Part shown: piece after piece, positions 21,621-34,400 of the stretch
Numbering within the stretch: position 1 is the stretch's first letter
How the letters are laid out: every line of letters starts with the position of its first letter
Assembly (NCBI GenBank): GCA_003952965.2
Contig: CM025854.1
Location: 15,664,247-15,728,246, forward strand
Direction: 5' to 3'
DNA from: Morella rubra
Taxonomy: Eukaryota; Streptophyta; Magnoliopsida; Fagales; Myricaceae
Length of the DNA stretch: 64,000 nt
Position numbers and translations under genes: made by a program
Notes under the pieces: model-generated
The model's database searches: none
Told to the model about the DNA's origin: nothing
Seen by the model: only the letters and a program-made list of their open reading frames with translations

Positions 21621-23426
21621 AAACTGAAATTGCTGTCAAATGTGTGGCCAAAAGATTTTTAAAAGTTCGGCCCTACTGACTAGGGTATTGCTTTCTATTT
21701 CTTTCCGTACAATGAAAAATGTTGATTTGGACAATGTTCGATCAGCTTTTGTTATTCTCTCCATTAGTTTCCTATGGATGTTAATATTGTTACAATGATG
21801 CAAATACATTTAAAGTCCAACACCTCAAATTTAGATTTGTCGTACATAATGTAAAACTTCTAATTTTCCTAACAAATAAAAAAAAATGTTTTGAACATGT
21901 TCGAACGAGAACAATACGTACGATCGGTGTAAACATGTTAGATATAATCCTTCACCTGCATCAGCCCTGTTCGGGGCCTTAGCTTTTCTTAGGTTGTGGA
22001 TTGGAACACCTTCAACCAAAACGACATAGAGTAGTTGTATAAGTAAGTTATATATATTTTTCATTCAGCTCACTTTTTTTTAGTGATTATTTTTGTCAAT
22101 TATTTAAGCGTTATATTGATTACAATTTCTGATTTAGGAAGACGAGGAAGCACACGGAGTTGGAAAAGGTCTTGAAGCAGTTTAGACCAACTGCAACGGC
22201 CAAGGTAGACTATTTTTTTATTGTGTATTATATTTTAATTGTTACGAATATTGTGATTAATTATTTAATTGTACATTTTGTTAATAAATTTGTTATTTAG
22301 TATCGTTTTTAATAATTTTCTAGCAATTTTTTAATTTTTAAAAAAAAATATTCCAATGTTAATTTTAGCGTTCGGAAGACAACGTGCCCCTGAACGTTAT
22401 TCGAACGATTCAACATTTTTGTTCATTAAATGTTCGAACAGCTGTTTTTTTCTTGTCCAAACACCTGGATTGGTATATTGAAGGGATAAAAATATTGGTG
22501 CAATTTTTAAAAATTCATTGTATTTCAAAAAATAAAAAATAAAAAACTCACTAGATTTAGGTAGTTAGAACAATAAGTGACACGTGACGAGTTGTGACAC
22601 CCAACTTGGTTAGTATAACTTAATTAGTAAACAAAATAAAATATTTTTTATTTTTTTTAAGGATGCGTGACGAGTTGGGATTGTGAAAACAATTCGGCTC
22701 ATCACTTGTAGGCTCAATCACGGTGTTTGTTTGCCAAAATTTAGGAGAATATTCCCAAAATTTTGAGAATCTTTACTTTATTAAGATTTATTGGGGTTTG
22801 TGAAAGGTGAAGTATGTATGTGTAAAAGTTAAAAAATTTGGAGTGTGTTTGTTTTGTTAGAAATTTCCATGTCTCAAAATGTTGAGAAAACAAACGCCCG
22901 CTTAATAGAGTTGGGTTGAGTGATCTATCGTAGTAACGCCCAAACTTAATGAGTTTTATGTTTAATAAATTTTTAAAAATCGCATCAAATCTTTCCCGGA
23001 ATAAAAATAAATTTTTTCGTTTCTTTTTGTCTTTATGGAGATTTTTGTGAACACGATGCATGCTAGCTACAATTACTGCTTTTGACTTTTGAATTGTTTG
23101 ATGCACGGCATGCAATGAGTAATAAGCGATTTCTTGAATGAAAAGGATTTCGAAGATTGAAAAGTTTGACCATACAATTTTCAAGATGTGAACCCTACCG
23201 TCAAAGAACGATGATTTTCGTAGGAAGTTCTCAGGAAAAGTAATCTTCAAAGCATCGATCGACGTCAAAACATTACAACCGCAGGCAAGATTTGATGTGA
23301 GAGCTAATTGGTCCACAAGCGAGACACTTGGAATAACAGCCGTCGGCCACGTGCAGCAATCAGTTTCAAAATCGCGACCAGAGCACTTCACGGTAACAGC
23401 CTTCCATACGTCTCATTTCGTTCGGA

Positions 23427-23428
<2 letters not shown>
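21621..23428. other. non-coding, repeat-like intergenic sequence
   Basis: No supported gene. The part at 21720-22450 contains repeated TTCGAACG/GTTCGAAC-like words (near 21738, 21898, 22370, 22408 and 22432). They resemble the motif content of 61300-64000, which suggests a DNA-transposon remnant. The 22600-23400 part is AT-rich and forms the upstream region of the reductase-like pseudogene. Confidence 0.4.

Positions 23429-23461
<33 letters not shown>
23429..23461. repeat. (GA)n microsatellite
   Basis: An uninterrupted GA run of about 32 bases directly before the start codon of the reductase-like pseudogene, in its presumed 5' UTR. Confidence 0.9.
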
Positions 23462-23464
<3 letters not shown>

Positions 23465-25535
23465 ATGGGTAGCAAAGCAGAGAGGGTAGTTGTGTTACTG
23501 GAGCGTCCGGATACATAGCGTCATGGCTGGTGAAGCTCTTGCTGCACGCCGCTACTCTGTCAAAGCCTCAGTTCGAGACCTAAGCGAGTCCTCTTGTTTT
23601 CTCGTTTTCTTTCTGGGCTACCAAACTCAGAACTACTCAAAAGTAGCATAATTCCACAACTTCTGATTTTATACGAAAATTACCTGTTTCGTTCCTAACT
23701 TATGTTTTGCTTTAGTGGGCTGGACGTGTGATTTTTCTTTCTATTTAAATTTTTATTGATCAGGCTGATTGTTTACGCTTAGGATGATGCCAATTAGTCC
23801 ACCTGCAGCTTTGATCAACTCCGATTCATTTTGCACTTACTGATAACCCTCAAAAGGAGACGACTTATATTTTTAATTTTTAAGAGTACTAGATATATAT
23901 TCCAATACTTTTCTAGCATCTCACTTTTTGGATAGTGAAGAAGGAGACATATATAGGGTGTAACAGTTTACGGACGGCTTCTGCTTTAAATGTGTGCCAC
24001 AGATGACCCAAAGAAGACGGAACACTTACTTGCGCTGGATGGAGCTAAGGAAAGACTTCATTTGTTCAAAGCAGACTTACTGGAAGAAGGATCTTTTGAT
24101 TCTGGGGTTAATGGCTATGAAGGCGTTTTTCATACAGCAAGTCCTGTTAATTTCAATGTCACGGATCCACGGTACATATATTCCACAGGTACATATCATT
24201 CCATGTTTCTCTTTCGTATTGTTGTTGTAAAGTTCTAAGAATGGCCACATCATTTAATGAAGTGAGGAGACAATGTGTCACGGCTCATTTCATTAAATCC
24301 ATTCTTAGAACATGGATTGATTTCATTATATTGGTTTCTTTAAATAAAGTCGTCTCTTGCATAGTTTTACACAATTTATCTTTACACTATCAATTAACTT
24401 GAATATTCAAGTCTTAGGTAGCATTTTTTTGAGCAGACTCAACATTAAAAAGGAATTAAATCCATTGTTGACGTCTCAATTCACTTGACAAATTATATGA
24501 ATTTGTTTATAATTCTTTCCAGGCAGAAGTACTTGATCCAGCTGTGAAGGGAACACTCAACATTCTGAGATCGTGCTCTAAAGCTTCATCTGTTAAAAGA
24601 GTGGTTATAACGTCCTCAGTGGCAGCTGTTTTATTCAGTGGAAAACCTCTTACTCCTGATGTAGAATCTGATGAGACTTCGTTTTCCGATCCTGCTTTTT
24701 GTGAGAAATCAGAGGTGCACATTCTCTATTAACAGCACACTAATTAATTAGACTGATTAAACTTAATAATATTATCTTATATTTTTCATCAAATTAACAG
24801 CTTTGGTATATGCTTTCAAAGACCTTAGCAGAGGCAGCTGCTTGGAAATTCTCCAAGGAAAATGGAATTGACATGGTAACAATAAACCCGGGTTGGGTGA
24901 TTGGTCCTCTCTTAAACAGTACTCATCTGTGGAGCCAATTCTCAAGCTCATAAACGGTACTCATCATCGCTTGCTAGTGAGACTACTCGCCCAAAAGTCG
25001 CAGCCTTTCTTTGTTGCAAGCGGCTGACACAGTTTGTCTTTATGCAGGGGCTCAAAAAACGCTGGATCCAGCAGTGCCCATCTGGGTTGATGTTAGAGAT
25101 ACTGCGACTGCACATATACTTGCATATGAGAATCCATCAGCTAACGGAAGATATTGTGTAGTGCATCAAATATCTCCTTTTTCTGAGGTTCTCCAGATTT
25201 TGCGGGAACTCTTCCCGACTTTTAACCTTCCTGAAACGTAAGCTATATATCCGCATCCATCAACTTTTTCAATTTCCATCTTCATCTGTTTCTCGCGCCC
25301 TTGAAGATATGATCTGTTCTGTTGCCTTATAATGATTGGATTGGACTTTGCTTAGTTATTTCCAATCTGCAACTAATGACTTACACTTTAACCCATTGCA
25401 GCTGTGAAGGTCTGTCAATATACAAGATCTCCAAGGAGAAGGTAGAAAGATTGGGCCTTAAGTTTATCCCTTTCGAAGGTCAGTCTAAAGGACGCTGTTG
25501 AATGCTTGAGGGAGAAGAACTTCACTAGTGTCTGA
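23465..25535 (+). pseudogene. cinnamoyl-CoA / phenylacetaldehyde reductase-like gene, decayed (copy 1)
   Basis: A short-chain NAD(P)-dependent reductase with six exons in family order. Exon 1 (23465 to about 23580) has the Rossmann TGASGYIASWLVKLLL but is shifted upstream and downstream of it and lacks a GT donor. Exon 2 (24002 to about 24172) encodes [19 protein letters not shown]...VFHTASPV. Exon 3 is 24523-24714 ([33 protein letters not shown]). Exon 4 from 24801 has the catalytic YMLSK and [12 protein letters not shown], then a frameshift. Exon 5 (about 25048-25237) has VWVDVRDTATAHILAYE. Exon 6 (25402-25535) has a one-base insertion near 25480 before the usual C-terminus. The closest family is CCR-like or phenylacetaldehyde reductase; substrate is unknown. 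Several independent lesions make it a pseudogene. Confidence 0.85.
24232..24311. repeat. 80-nt imperfect hairpin in pseudogene intron 2
   Basis: Outer arms GTTCTAAGAATGG (24232-24244) and CCATTCTTAGAAC (24299-24311) pair perfectly. Inner arms 24252-24266 and 24284-24298 pair at 14 of 15 positions, with a 7-base bulge (CCACATC) on one side. It may be a tiny MITE or a foldback of pre-miRNA size. No target duplication is obvious. Confidence 0.7.
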
Positions 25536-25706
25536 TTCTGTCGGATATTTCGTGGGATCCCCGCAGCTCAGGTCTCGGACCAATAATTACACATCAGCTT
25601 TGTGTATCTTTCAACTTTATTGTTTCCAACATCTTCCCTTCAAGTTTCTTTCTACTCTCTATCTATTATTTTCAAATGAGTGAAATAAAGTTTTTGTTCG
25701 ATTATT

Positions 25707-25998
25707 CTAGGGGTAAATACATTTTTTCAATCATTAGCACATTTTATCCTAAATTATAAGTTTTGAGAGATTGCACTCTTTAGTTACCATTGTTAAAAAC
25801 GCTTACATTGTCCGTCAAATTGATAAAAATGAAGTTTTTTACATCTTAAAAATCGATAATGCCTCCAATGAAATGACAATAACAATCATTTCGTTCAGAT
25901 ACAATCATATAGGGTATTATTGTTCTTTTTATCTAATTTGACTACAAAAATTGATAGAAAGTGCAAAATATATTAGATTAGTAGTTGAAACGTGCAAT
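25707..25998. mobile_element. degenerate long-TIR MITE, family A
   Basis: GGGTAAATACATTTTTTCAAT, a CACATTTTATCCTAAATTATAAG-like start and AGTGCAAAATATATTAGATTAGTAGTTG near the right end match the copies at 48123 and 50491 in order. This is the most diverged of the three. Confidence 0.45.
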
Positions 25999-26641
25999 GC
26001 ATCCTTTAATTGGTTAATGAAATTCCACTTAGGGTCTACAAACATGTTTGTGTGTTATTCCTTTTGACATCCAAAGCACTGATTATTTTTGGGGATTTGT
26101 ATGCTATTTTGTTTGGCTGTAAGCATCGCAACAATTGTGTGAGGATGTTTAAACTTCAAACAATAATTGTGTGGTACTGAGGATGTTTAAACTATCTCAT
26201 CTTTACTTTTCAAACTTATCTTCCCCAAGGTTCAAACAGATTATCGGTAAGGCATTGACTTCACCAAAGTTTCTCCACCTTTGTCTCAAACCTTCCAAAA
26301 AACATAGCCCCGATTAAGAAAAGTCCGCACATCATTTTGGAAAATAGTAGATTATCAACGTGCCTGATTGTGAGCCACCTTTCTACCGACGCGCGTGCCT
26401 CTCACTTGCTCGGCATTTTCTCCTTGGTTCCTCTCTTCCTTTGGTTGTTTTTGCTACTTCTATTTGCCGTCGGCTTTCTTTTTCCATTTATGGGTTCCTT
26501 GCCCCTCGAGAGTATATCATGTATGGCCTTTAGGCCTCTTTACTCATTGGCTCATTGCCTCTTCAGAAGATTTGACCAATTCTTTAAAGTATATAACTGA
26601 GTTTTTTAAACCTCCATTATTATTAATGAACTAACTATTTT

Positions 26642-26664
26642 GATAATAATAATAATAATAATAA
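26642..26664. repeat. (AAT)n microsatellite
   Basis: About seven AAT units following an AT-rich segment. Confidence 0.9.
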
Positions 26665-26818
26665 AGGTCAAATGAGCCATTACCTGGCAAAAGAGTGATC
26701 CAAGCCGTAAATCAATGCATCTAGAAGAACACATTTATGTTATTCTTTCAGTGTCGGTGATTATAAAGACGAAGAAAGGATGATCTATAAGGTGGTGGTG
26801 AGGAGATAGAGAGAGAAG

Positions 26819-28130
26819 ATGATTGGTGGAACAGAGAGAGTGGTGTGTTATCAGAGCTTTGGGATATATATATAGCGTCATGGCTGGTGTCTAAGGTGAA
26901 GCTATTGCTCCAACACGGCTACATTGTTAAAGCCTTAGTTTGTGACCCAAGTCAGTGCTCAAAAGTCTCGTTTCACAATATTGTAACAAATTATACATCG
27001 GTTTTGTTTATAACCAAATGGTTTTTCTTTAAATTCAAGTACGTACATAAACCCAATTTAGGTTTTTTTTTTCTCCACGAAATTGATGATATGTTGATAA
27101 ACCCCTTGAGTTTCCTAGAAGATCGGAAGCAACTGTTAAAGAACTGTTATTCGTCCAAGATGTACCAATCAAAGAATGCAGTTAAAGCTTTCAAATATAA
27201 GAGACCAATCGTTTCTGCCCCTCTCAAAAGAGTTGCGGTAATCATGTTCTTGTTAGAAACTTATTCTTGAATGTGTCCCATTAAGGTAAACTTCAATAAG
27301 TACTAGGCTTTACTCTCAATTTCGTAAACATTATATTCTGAGTTAGAAACTTATTAATTCAATGATCATTCCGGAGGAATACCAACTCATCATGCCGATT
27401 CGACTGCTGCATCACTCTGCCTCTAACTTCCTAATAATCATCAGTGTGGGCTTTTCAGCAACCTCCTTTAGTTGGAGTCAAAAGGCAACATCCGACTTCA
27501 ACTGACTTTGTTGAAATTTAGATTTCGCCTCCGACTTCAACAAAGTGTAAGCCGACTCCAAACCTATCAGTTGGAGACAACTCAAAGTCGGGCCTTCAGG
27601 GTCTACATAGTCCAAAATTTTTGTTGGGCCACCGATTTAAAAAACAACTTTTTCTTAATAAATTTAAGCACTTTATAGATTTTTTTTTCTTTGAACCCAA
27701 AAGGCCCAAACACCACCATGTAAGTTACAGCGAATAAATATAATTTTTTAAATATAAGTCGGAGTCAGGTCGTAGTCGACTCTATGGACTCCAAATTTGA
27801 CTCCAACTCCGCCTAAAGTCAAAAATGTTTTTAAACTCCAACTTCAACTTTGATGACTTCGAGTCGAGTTCCGAGTCGGTTTCAAAGTCATTTTGCACAA
27901 TCTTATCACCGAGAGAAGTAATATTTTATTCGATACTCAGAATACTTATCTTTGACATCATAAACTTGATATTTGAGGACGGAAAGACAGCATACTGTGA
28001 TATTGAATGGATAAACGTGTCGTTTGTTATTTTTCCTCTTGTAAAGCATGCACCGCAAACAGTTTACTGGTTCTGCTAAAATGTGTGCCACAGACCACCC
28101 GAAGAAGACGGAACACTTGCGTTATGCATA
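26819..28130 (+). pseudogene. reductase-like gene fragments (copy 2)
   Basis: 26819-26960 resembles exon 1 of the copy at 23465: ATGATTGGTGGAACAGAGAGAGT, then an IYIASWLV...KLLLQHGYIVKA-like segment in broken frames. 28079-28130 repeats the exon 2 start (TGTGCCACAGACCACCCGAAGAAGACGG), is truncated and includes the splice acceptor. The 1.1 kb between them contains GTCGGAGTC/GACTCCAAC-type repeats, and exons 3-6 are missing. It is a decayed tandem duplicate. Confidence 0.75.
27460..27880. repeat. GTCGGAGTC / GACTCCAAC-rich repeat region
   Basis: Contains many diverged words of the type AGTTGGAGTC, GACTTCAAC, AGTCGGAGTC and GACTCCAAC in both orientations, as in subterminal regions of hAT-like non-autonomous elements. 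Terminal repeats and target duplications were not found. It lies where exon 2 of the reductase copy is displaced from exon 1. Confidence 0.4.
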
Positions 28131-28419
28131 AATATTGACAGCATTGAGCAGGCGTAAGGAAACATCATAGTAATTTAATACACAGAGCCATCATGATCCT
28201 ATTGTACCCATTTGTGGATAAATAAATACGTATATACATACCTAGCAAAACTGAAGGGCCAGTACTCACTGATATTGCATTGCTGAATCCTCCAATCGCA
28301 CTTCTTTGGCAGAACCAGAAGCAGAGACAAACCCATCTGATAGTTTTTTCGCGTTGGATTAGCTGAATCAAGCACCCCCTTTAGAGTTCAGTGCAAAAGG
28401 CTGGTGGGGCAGGAATATC

Positions 28420-31400
28420 TCATTTTGTTCGAGTTGTTCTACTCCTCTTTTTTGAGGGAATAAAGCTGAGGGTATTATTTTCCTGCTTAAATTTCTGAAC
28501 CATGCTGTATGCCTGCGTTGGGGTGAAGAGGTTCAGGTGCAAATAATTGAAAACCGCATCCAGAGAAGAGAACAGGATCTCAAATAAATAATACACAGGA
28601 ATTATATACCAGACGAAATGTCAAATAAGAATAGTATGTGCCTACAAATCTAAAACAAGGAAAAGGAATTGAAATGCAATCTTGAGAATGAAATTTTTTA
28701 CTCAACTATTTCAGAAACTTGGAAAGTTGAATAGGATGTCCAACTTTGCAACTGATATGCAAGAAATTCACCTATTATGCTTTATTTCATTTACTCAGCT
28801 TCTTGGGGTGCAAGAGCAGAATTGAATCATCAAATTAGAACCAGCAGCTTAACATAGCAGGCTGGCGCTTACCTAAATTGGTGGTTTCCGCTATACTAAC
28901 TAACACATCAGCTGCCCAGTAGATTATCATGCCAGATGATAAAGTACCAGAGCAACTGCAGTGCACCAACATGGCACTATCAATCTTGCAAATAGGAGAG
29001 GTTATTCTAAGCTCCTTTAACTTTCCTTGTTTCTTTCCTGTTTTGGATTCCTCAAAATGTTTTAAGGCCTAGAAACTTTTTCCTAACCCATTGGAAACGG
29101 ACAAACAAAATTCAAGATAAAACAAAGTAAACATTACGAAAGAAATTAAGTTCAAAGTAGATACATTGAGCCAGATAAATTTTGTATTAGCAATGTTATA
29201 GAGACTAAGATGTCGCAGAAAAGAGAGGAGAACAACACACATGTTCATAGAACAACACCCAACAGCCCTCGACATTGCTATCGCTAAGGGCATTTTGTTT
29301 ACAAGGGCAGCCGTTCTTGGTTCTGCCAACCACCATGCAACTACACACGGGCAGCAACCACATTCCACTGTCATGATGAATGGGCTGCTGCTCACATCAG
29401 TGAAACAAATAATCGGGAAGAAAGAAAACCAAGCAAGGAAGATGCGGCAGAAAAAAAAATGCAAAACCCTAGTGTTCTGATACCATGTTATAGAGCCTAA
29501 GATGTCGTATAAATGAGAGGAGAAACTGTTTTTTCTTTCTCCCTCACACATTCAATATATAGAGTAGTACAAGGTAGAAAATATATAAGGAAAACATCAA
29601 TCACCATAAACCCCCAAATCCTTTCCATAACTACACAAACCCTAGTCTAGTTCCCTTAACAAGCAAAATGAGAAGAAAAAATAGTGTTTTTAGCAAATCC
29701 AAGGTTTGCGTAAGATAATGTTATTTCATACTTCCTGACATTTTATAATTATACATCCCTCTCTTTTTTTTTTTTTCTAATAATTATACATCTACTCATA
29801 TCATGGAACATATGAATTGAAGGAATAAGACATTACCTTTCTCACAGCAGACGTCAATCCCATGCTTGAAAGGATGTTAACATCCACACATTTCCAAGTC
29901 AAAGTTTCTTTGTCATGATTTGTAAGCAAGCCATTTTTCCCACCTTCAGGCCACGAGAAAGCAAACAATGGTCATGCAGAAATGAGCATGTGTGTGTGGC
30001 ATGCACGCGTGCATGTGGGTTTATGAAAAGAGGTTTAAATGCTCGCCTTTTGAATGTAATAAAAAGAACTAAAAAGGGATTGATAAGTATTCCCTCATCA
30101 ATAGTAAAACATATGCCGCTATCAATTTAATGATATTTCGACAGAAACGTAACATGTCACAAATATCTCTTTTCAAATATGAGTGTGGTTGTGGGTTTAT
30201 GAAGAAAGGTAAAACTGCGCACCTTTCCATTGAAAGTAATAAAAAGAACTAAAAGGGATGGATAAGTACACCCTCGCCAGTAATAAAACATATGCCGCCT
30301 ATCAATAATGATATTTCGACAGAAATGTACCATGTCACAAATATGAGTGGGGTCTATATTTCACATTCACCCACCCAGACAAAGTCATGTCTCAAAATAA
30401 TGGAAACGGCATTAAAATCTTAGCAAGGCATGCTAAGAAAAACAAGGAAACATAAAAGATCGTTGTGAGTCACTAATAGTGTGCTAATTGCCGAAGTGTC
30501 AGAGAAGAACAATTTATTTGGCGTTGGCATGACAAACCTCCATATCCAATACTGCTAAACATAATTCGATGCTTTGACATGACAAAAATCACCTCCATTA
30601 TGTAATATTAAACACAACATCATACAAACCCAATGACCCTGAATATAACTATTTATTACAAGCAATGCTTTTGGGTTAAACTGAGACCGAGTCTGGAAGA
30701 AACAGCAAAAAAACACTATACAATTAAGAGTATAAAATAAAGAGTCAAATCAACTATTCCCTTAAAGCACACCTGTTTTACTATCTCAAACAGAGAGAAA
30801 GAGAAGAAAGAGAGAGAGAGCACAAACCTTCTAGATGTACCACCAACAATTCCACGTATATTCTCAGACGAATATGAGTGAATATGTGGACAAACTCTCC
30901 AACATTTTTCCTGAAAACTATGTTGCAGGTCTTTTTGGGATCAAGTCCAAAATTTTTTCCCAAAAAGCGATCAACTGCTTCTCTCCTAGTGCCCAAATTA
31001 GCTTCTCCATCCAGCAAGACAGAAGGGAACTCCCAGAGGCCAGCAAGCAAACCTTCATCAGGCCTTTTCACAAGAAGAAATGTACTGTCAGTTTGGTTTC
31101 CCCCCAATGTTTTCTCACCACCCAGTAACTCCACCACACATACGGCAGAGAAATCGTGTCTCTGTTTGACTTTTACCCCCTTAACAGGGAAATTTGTAAC
31201 AAGTACTGAACTATCCTGTCTAGAGATCGACAGCGCATGACAGTGGCCAGATGCAGGACATGAGGAGCAGCTTGGATTCAATGGAGTGCATAAAGTTGCG
31301 CCAAGTTCCATGAGAGCCTGATTGAAGTCTCCAGGCCGAATAGGATCAACTAGTTGAGCTGCTAGTTTCCTATTCCCACAGACCACATTAAACCAGAAAA

Positions 31401-34400
31401 GAGAACGGTGGAAAAGAAGGTTAAAACTGAGTGAGAATGACTCAAATAAACAAATCTCTCAGATATCATCGAACTACTACCACCCCACTTTTATTCCATA
31501 TAAATTATGAAATAAATAAATGCACTTACAAGCCTTTTCCATTCAAAAATTCGTTTTCCAAAAAGGAAAGAAATTTATGCATAACCCTAAAGGTCCAAGA
31601 ACATCATCTCCTATGAAAAATGGCAATATGAAATTGTTGTAATCTTAGGCATGTGTTGCTTGGATGTGTGTCATGGACGCGAAAGACGGTCTTTCTTTTC
31701 AGAAAACAAAAGCGTGAAAGAAGTAAAATCTTTCCATAGGTATTTTTGTATATCCAGGACCTATAGAAAGTGTCGCTGCTTAGTCAGCAACTTGCTTATC
31801 ATGCAGATTATTTACCCTCTAACTGCTTCCCCATGAGTTGATCCACTAGCTGTTTAATTAACAGTAGTTTCATATAAAATGAAAGATAAAGCCTATATGA
31901 TACATACAAATTTAACTCAAATTGAAGACGCTTTCGAGCATCAAAATGTGTTCTTCTAATCCAGGACATGTAAGTAACAATCTTCCAGGACATGTAAGTA
32001 ACAATCTTCCAGGACATTAAGTGACAATCTTCCCAGACATAATATTAACAACAACTTCCGAGGATTGCTTTTGTAACGGCATACCATAAAGGGAACAGGA
32101 AAAGAACACAGAAAGGAAATATGACATGATTGCATTATACATCTCATAATCAGAGTTGCTGACACAGGAAATCAAACTGTAGTAGAGATGACTCACAAAT
32201 ACACATTCTACTTGAAGAATAGAGCACAATAAATTGGACAAAAGAAAGGGTTTAGATCAATTTTCTACTCCAAATCAAATTAAGTTTGAATGTTAAATTT
32301 AAATCAAAAGTGAACTTATAAGAGTTACAAGAGCTCACCACACTTCCTTGACAGTCGCCAAATCTTTGGCATTTGCAGAAATTGCCCTTAGTCTAGCAAT
32401 AACCCTTAACACATTCCCATCAACTACTGGCATCACCTGATATTGAAAATCTTGAGCAATGCTGGAAGCTGATAAAAAAAAAAGATCCAGAGGCTACGCA
32501 CCTCTTCAAATGCAATTGAAGCGATAGCTCCAGCTGTATAGTCTCCAATTCCTCGAATTTTTCGCAGTTCAGAAACCGTTTTGGGAAATCCACCTCCTTC
32601 TGCGACAATCATCTTGGCTCCCTAACAACAACAAAAAATGAAGGGAGAGAATTAGGACGAGATTTGTGGTCAAGAGAAGGATCTTATTCTTTTCTTTCCC
32701 AATTATTTGTTGTCCATTCTTTTCAGATATATTAGAAGTCAACAGATCGCTTGATCAAGATCAGGGCCATAACAAACGTTGGTTAAGAGTGTCCATCCTT
32801 TATGATGTCTAACAGCTATGATAAACTGTATAACTAATTTCAACAATGCCACGTGGGCACAGCATTGTACAAGGCACCAAATGTCATTTGTCTTCACATC
32901 ATTCAGAGATGAATCAGCACATTTAACTACAGATTCTGGTACTTAGCTTATCTGAGTCATAAGTTTCACTGGTGATTTAGGATAAAAAACTTGGGAACCA
33001 AATCTAATTTAGAAAACCGCAACATCATGCTTCCCTGTGACTTGTTTGAAACTTTAGGGAAAAGATTGAGCTTTTAAAGTACAAAAGTTCCAGGACTTAT
33101 ACAGCACAAGTGCATCTGGAATGTTTTAGATGGTTAAGGTTAGGGTATAGTGGAGGCAAAGATGAAGCTAAAGAACTAGGGAATTGGGAGTTTCAGAAGG
33201 TTTAAGAAACGGAATGGATTGGGAGTCCAAATATGGTGAGAAAGCTAAAAATTAGAGGCCTTGATGCAGTGAACAAAAGTGCAAGAACAGTGTTTTGATG
33301 TTCTTGGAGTGTTTGGGTCTAAAGGTATAAGTTCCGGGTCATAAGGTCTGCAGGCTGAATGAGTTGCTGGAAAAGCATAAGAAGAATATAACCTTATAGG
33401 CACAACCCCTATGCGTCTTAGGCACCATAGCTGGGGTTTTCCCTGGCATAACACAACTAACAAGGATGTCATCACACAAGCCACAAAAAGCTCTTCTGAA
33501 ATCAAAATTTCAGCAAAATGCATTGTCCATTGAAGAGAAAAAAGCTTAAATTGCTTAAATGATCTCTAAAGTTTGGCCTTGTGCCAAACAGGTCGCTACG
33601 GTTCAAAAAAACCCCGAAGCAGCATTTGTTATCTTTGTACATGAAAGTGGTTACTCCATTCAGATTTTGTTAGATTTTAGATGAAAAACACTGACTTTGA
33701 CCTCAAATGCCCATTGCACATCCCTACACCGTGGACACAAATCCAGATCATCTGCCACATATTGAAAAACATAAACCAAAGCAGAAGATAAAACATAAAT
33801 GAAAGTGAAGGAAACAAAACAAAACAAAAGTCAAATAAAATAAAACCTCAGAAAAAAAAAAACAAAAAGACAAAAAGCAAAAAAAAAAAAAAAAAGAGAA
33901 AAGCAACAACATTAAACAAAACAAGTAAAAGAATAAACATAAAAGCTTGCGAAAATCAAAAAGTAAACAATAAAATAAAAATTGCCCTATACCCTATTGA
34001 GATCTACCCTTCCTGTGGGAGGTGGTAGCAGGGTTGCAAATCCTTCACCACCCACTTCCTGCAATGGGGGAGGGGATGGACCGCATTAGGGGTCCCCAGC
34101 CCCACCACGTGGGAGATTGTGGGTGAGGGAGACACCCTACTTGATCACCCCCCCCAACCCCCCCTTCCAGGGGTCGTTGATCTGAAGGGGCAGAGAAGAA
34201 CTGCCTCTTTTTCTTGTTTAATTTTAGTTCTTCTCTGTTTTGCTTTTCTTGTTCTTTATTTTGTCTTTGTACATTTTATGTTGTTCATATTTTATTTTCA
34301 TCATTTGTTTCATGACTATGTATTTTCTAGTTTCATTCTTTTTGCATACCCACTTATCAAAAAATTCTTTTTGCATACCCATGCATATGTTCCAGATATG

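Larger units (their letters stand above)
25536..26818. other. non-coding, with MITE and low-complexity sequence
   Basis: No supported gene. It includes a degenerate MITE copy at 25707-25998 and an (AAT)n run at 26642-26664. The sequence ending near 26630 (AACCTCCATTATTATTAATGAA followed by the AAT run) resembles a LINE 3' end, but no LINE coding sequence is present. Confidence 0.4.

Noticed and set aside
22741..23391. 216-codon open frame on the minus strand
   Set aside because: It lies in the AT-rich upstream region of the reductase-like pseudogene, shows no domain or plausible codon use, and its composition explains the openness.
26337..26634. Two overlapping hydrophobic ORFs
   Set aside because: Both read the same T-rich stretch in different frames, with no exon context. 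More likely a retroelement 3' end or unstructured intergenic DNA.
29069..29551. 160-codon minus-strand ORF in MUTYH intron 6
   Set aside because: It overlaps the TRIM-like element and has no known domain. It is the chance opening of element sequence within an intron.
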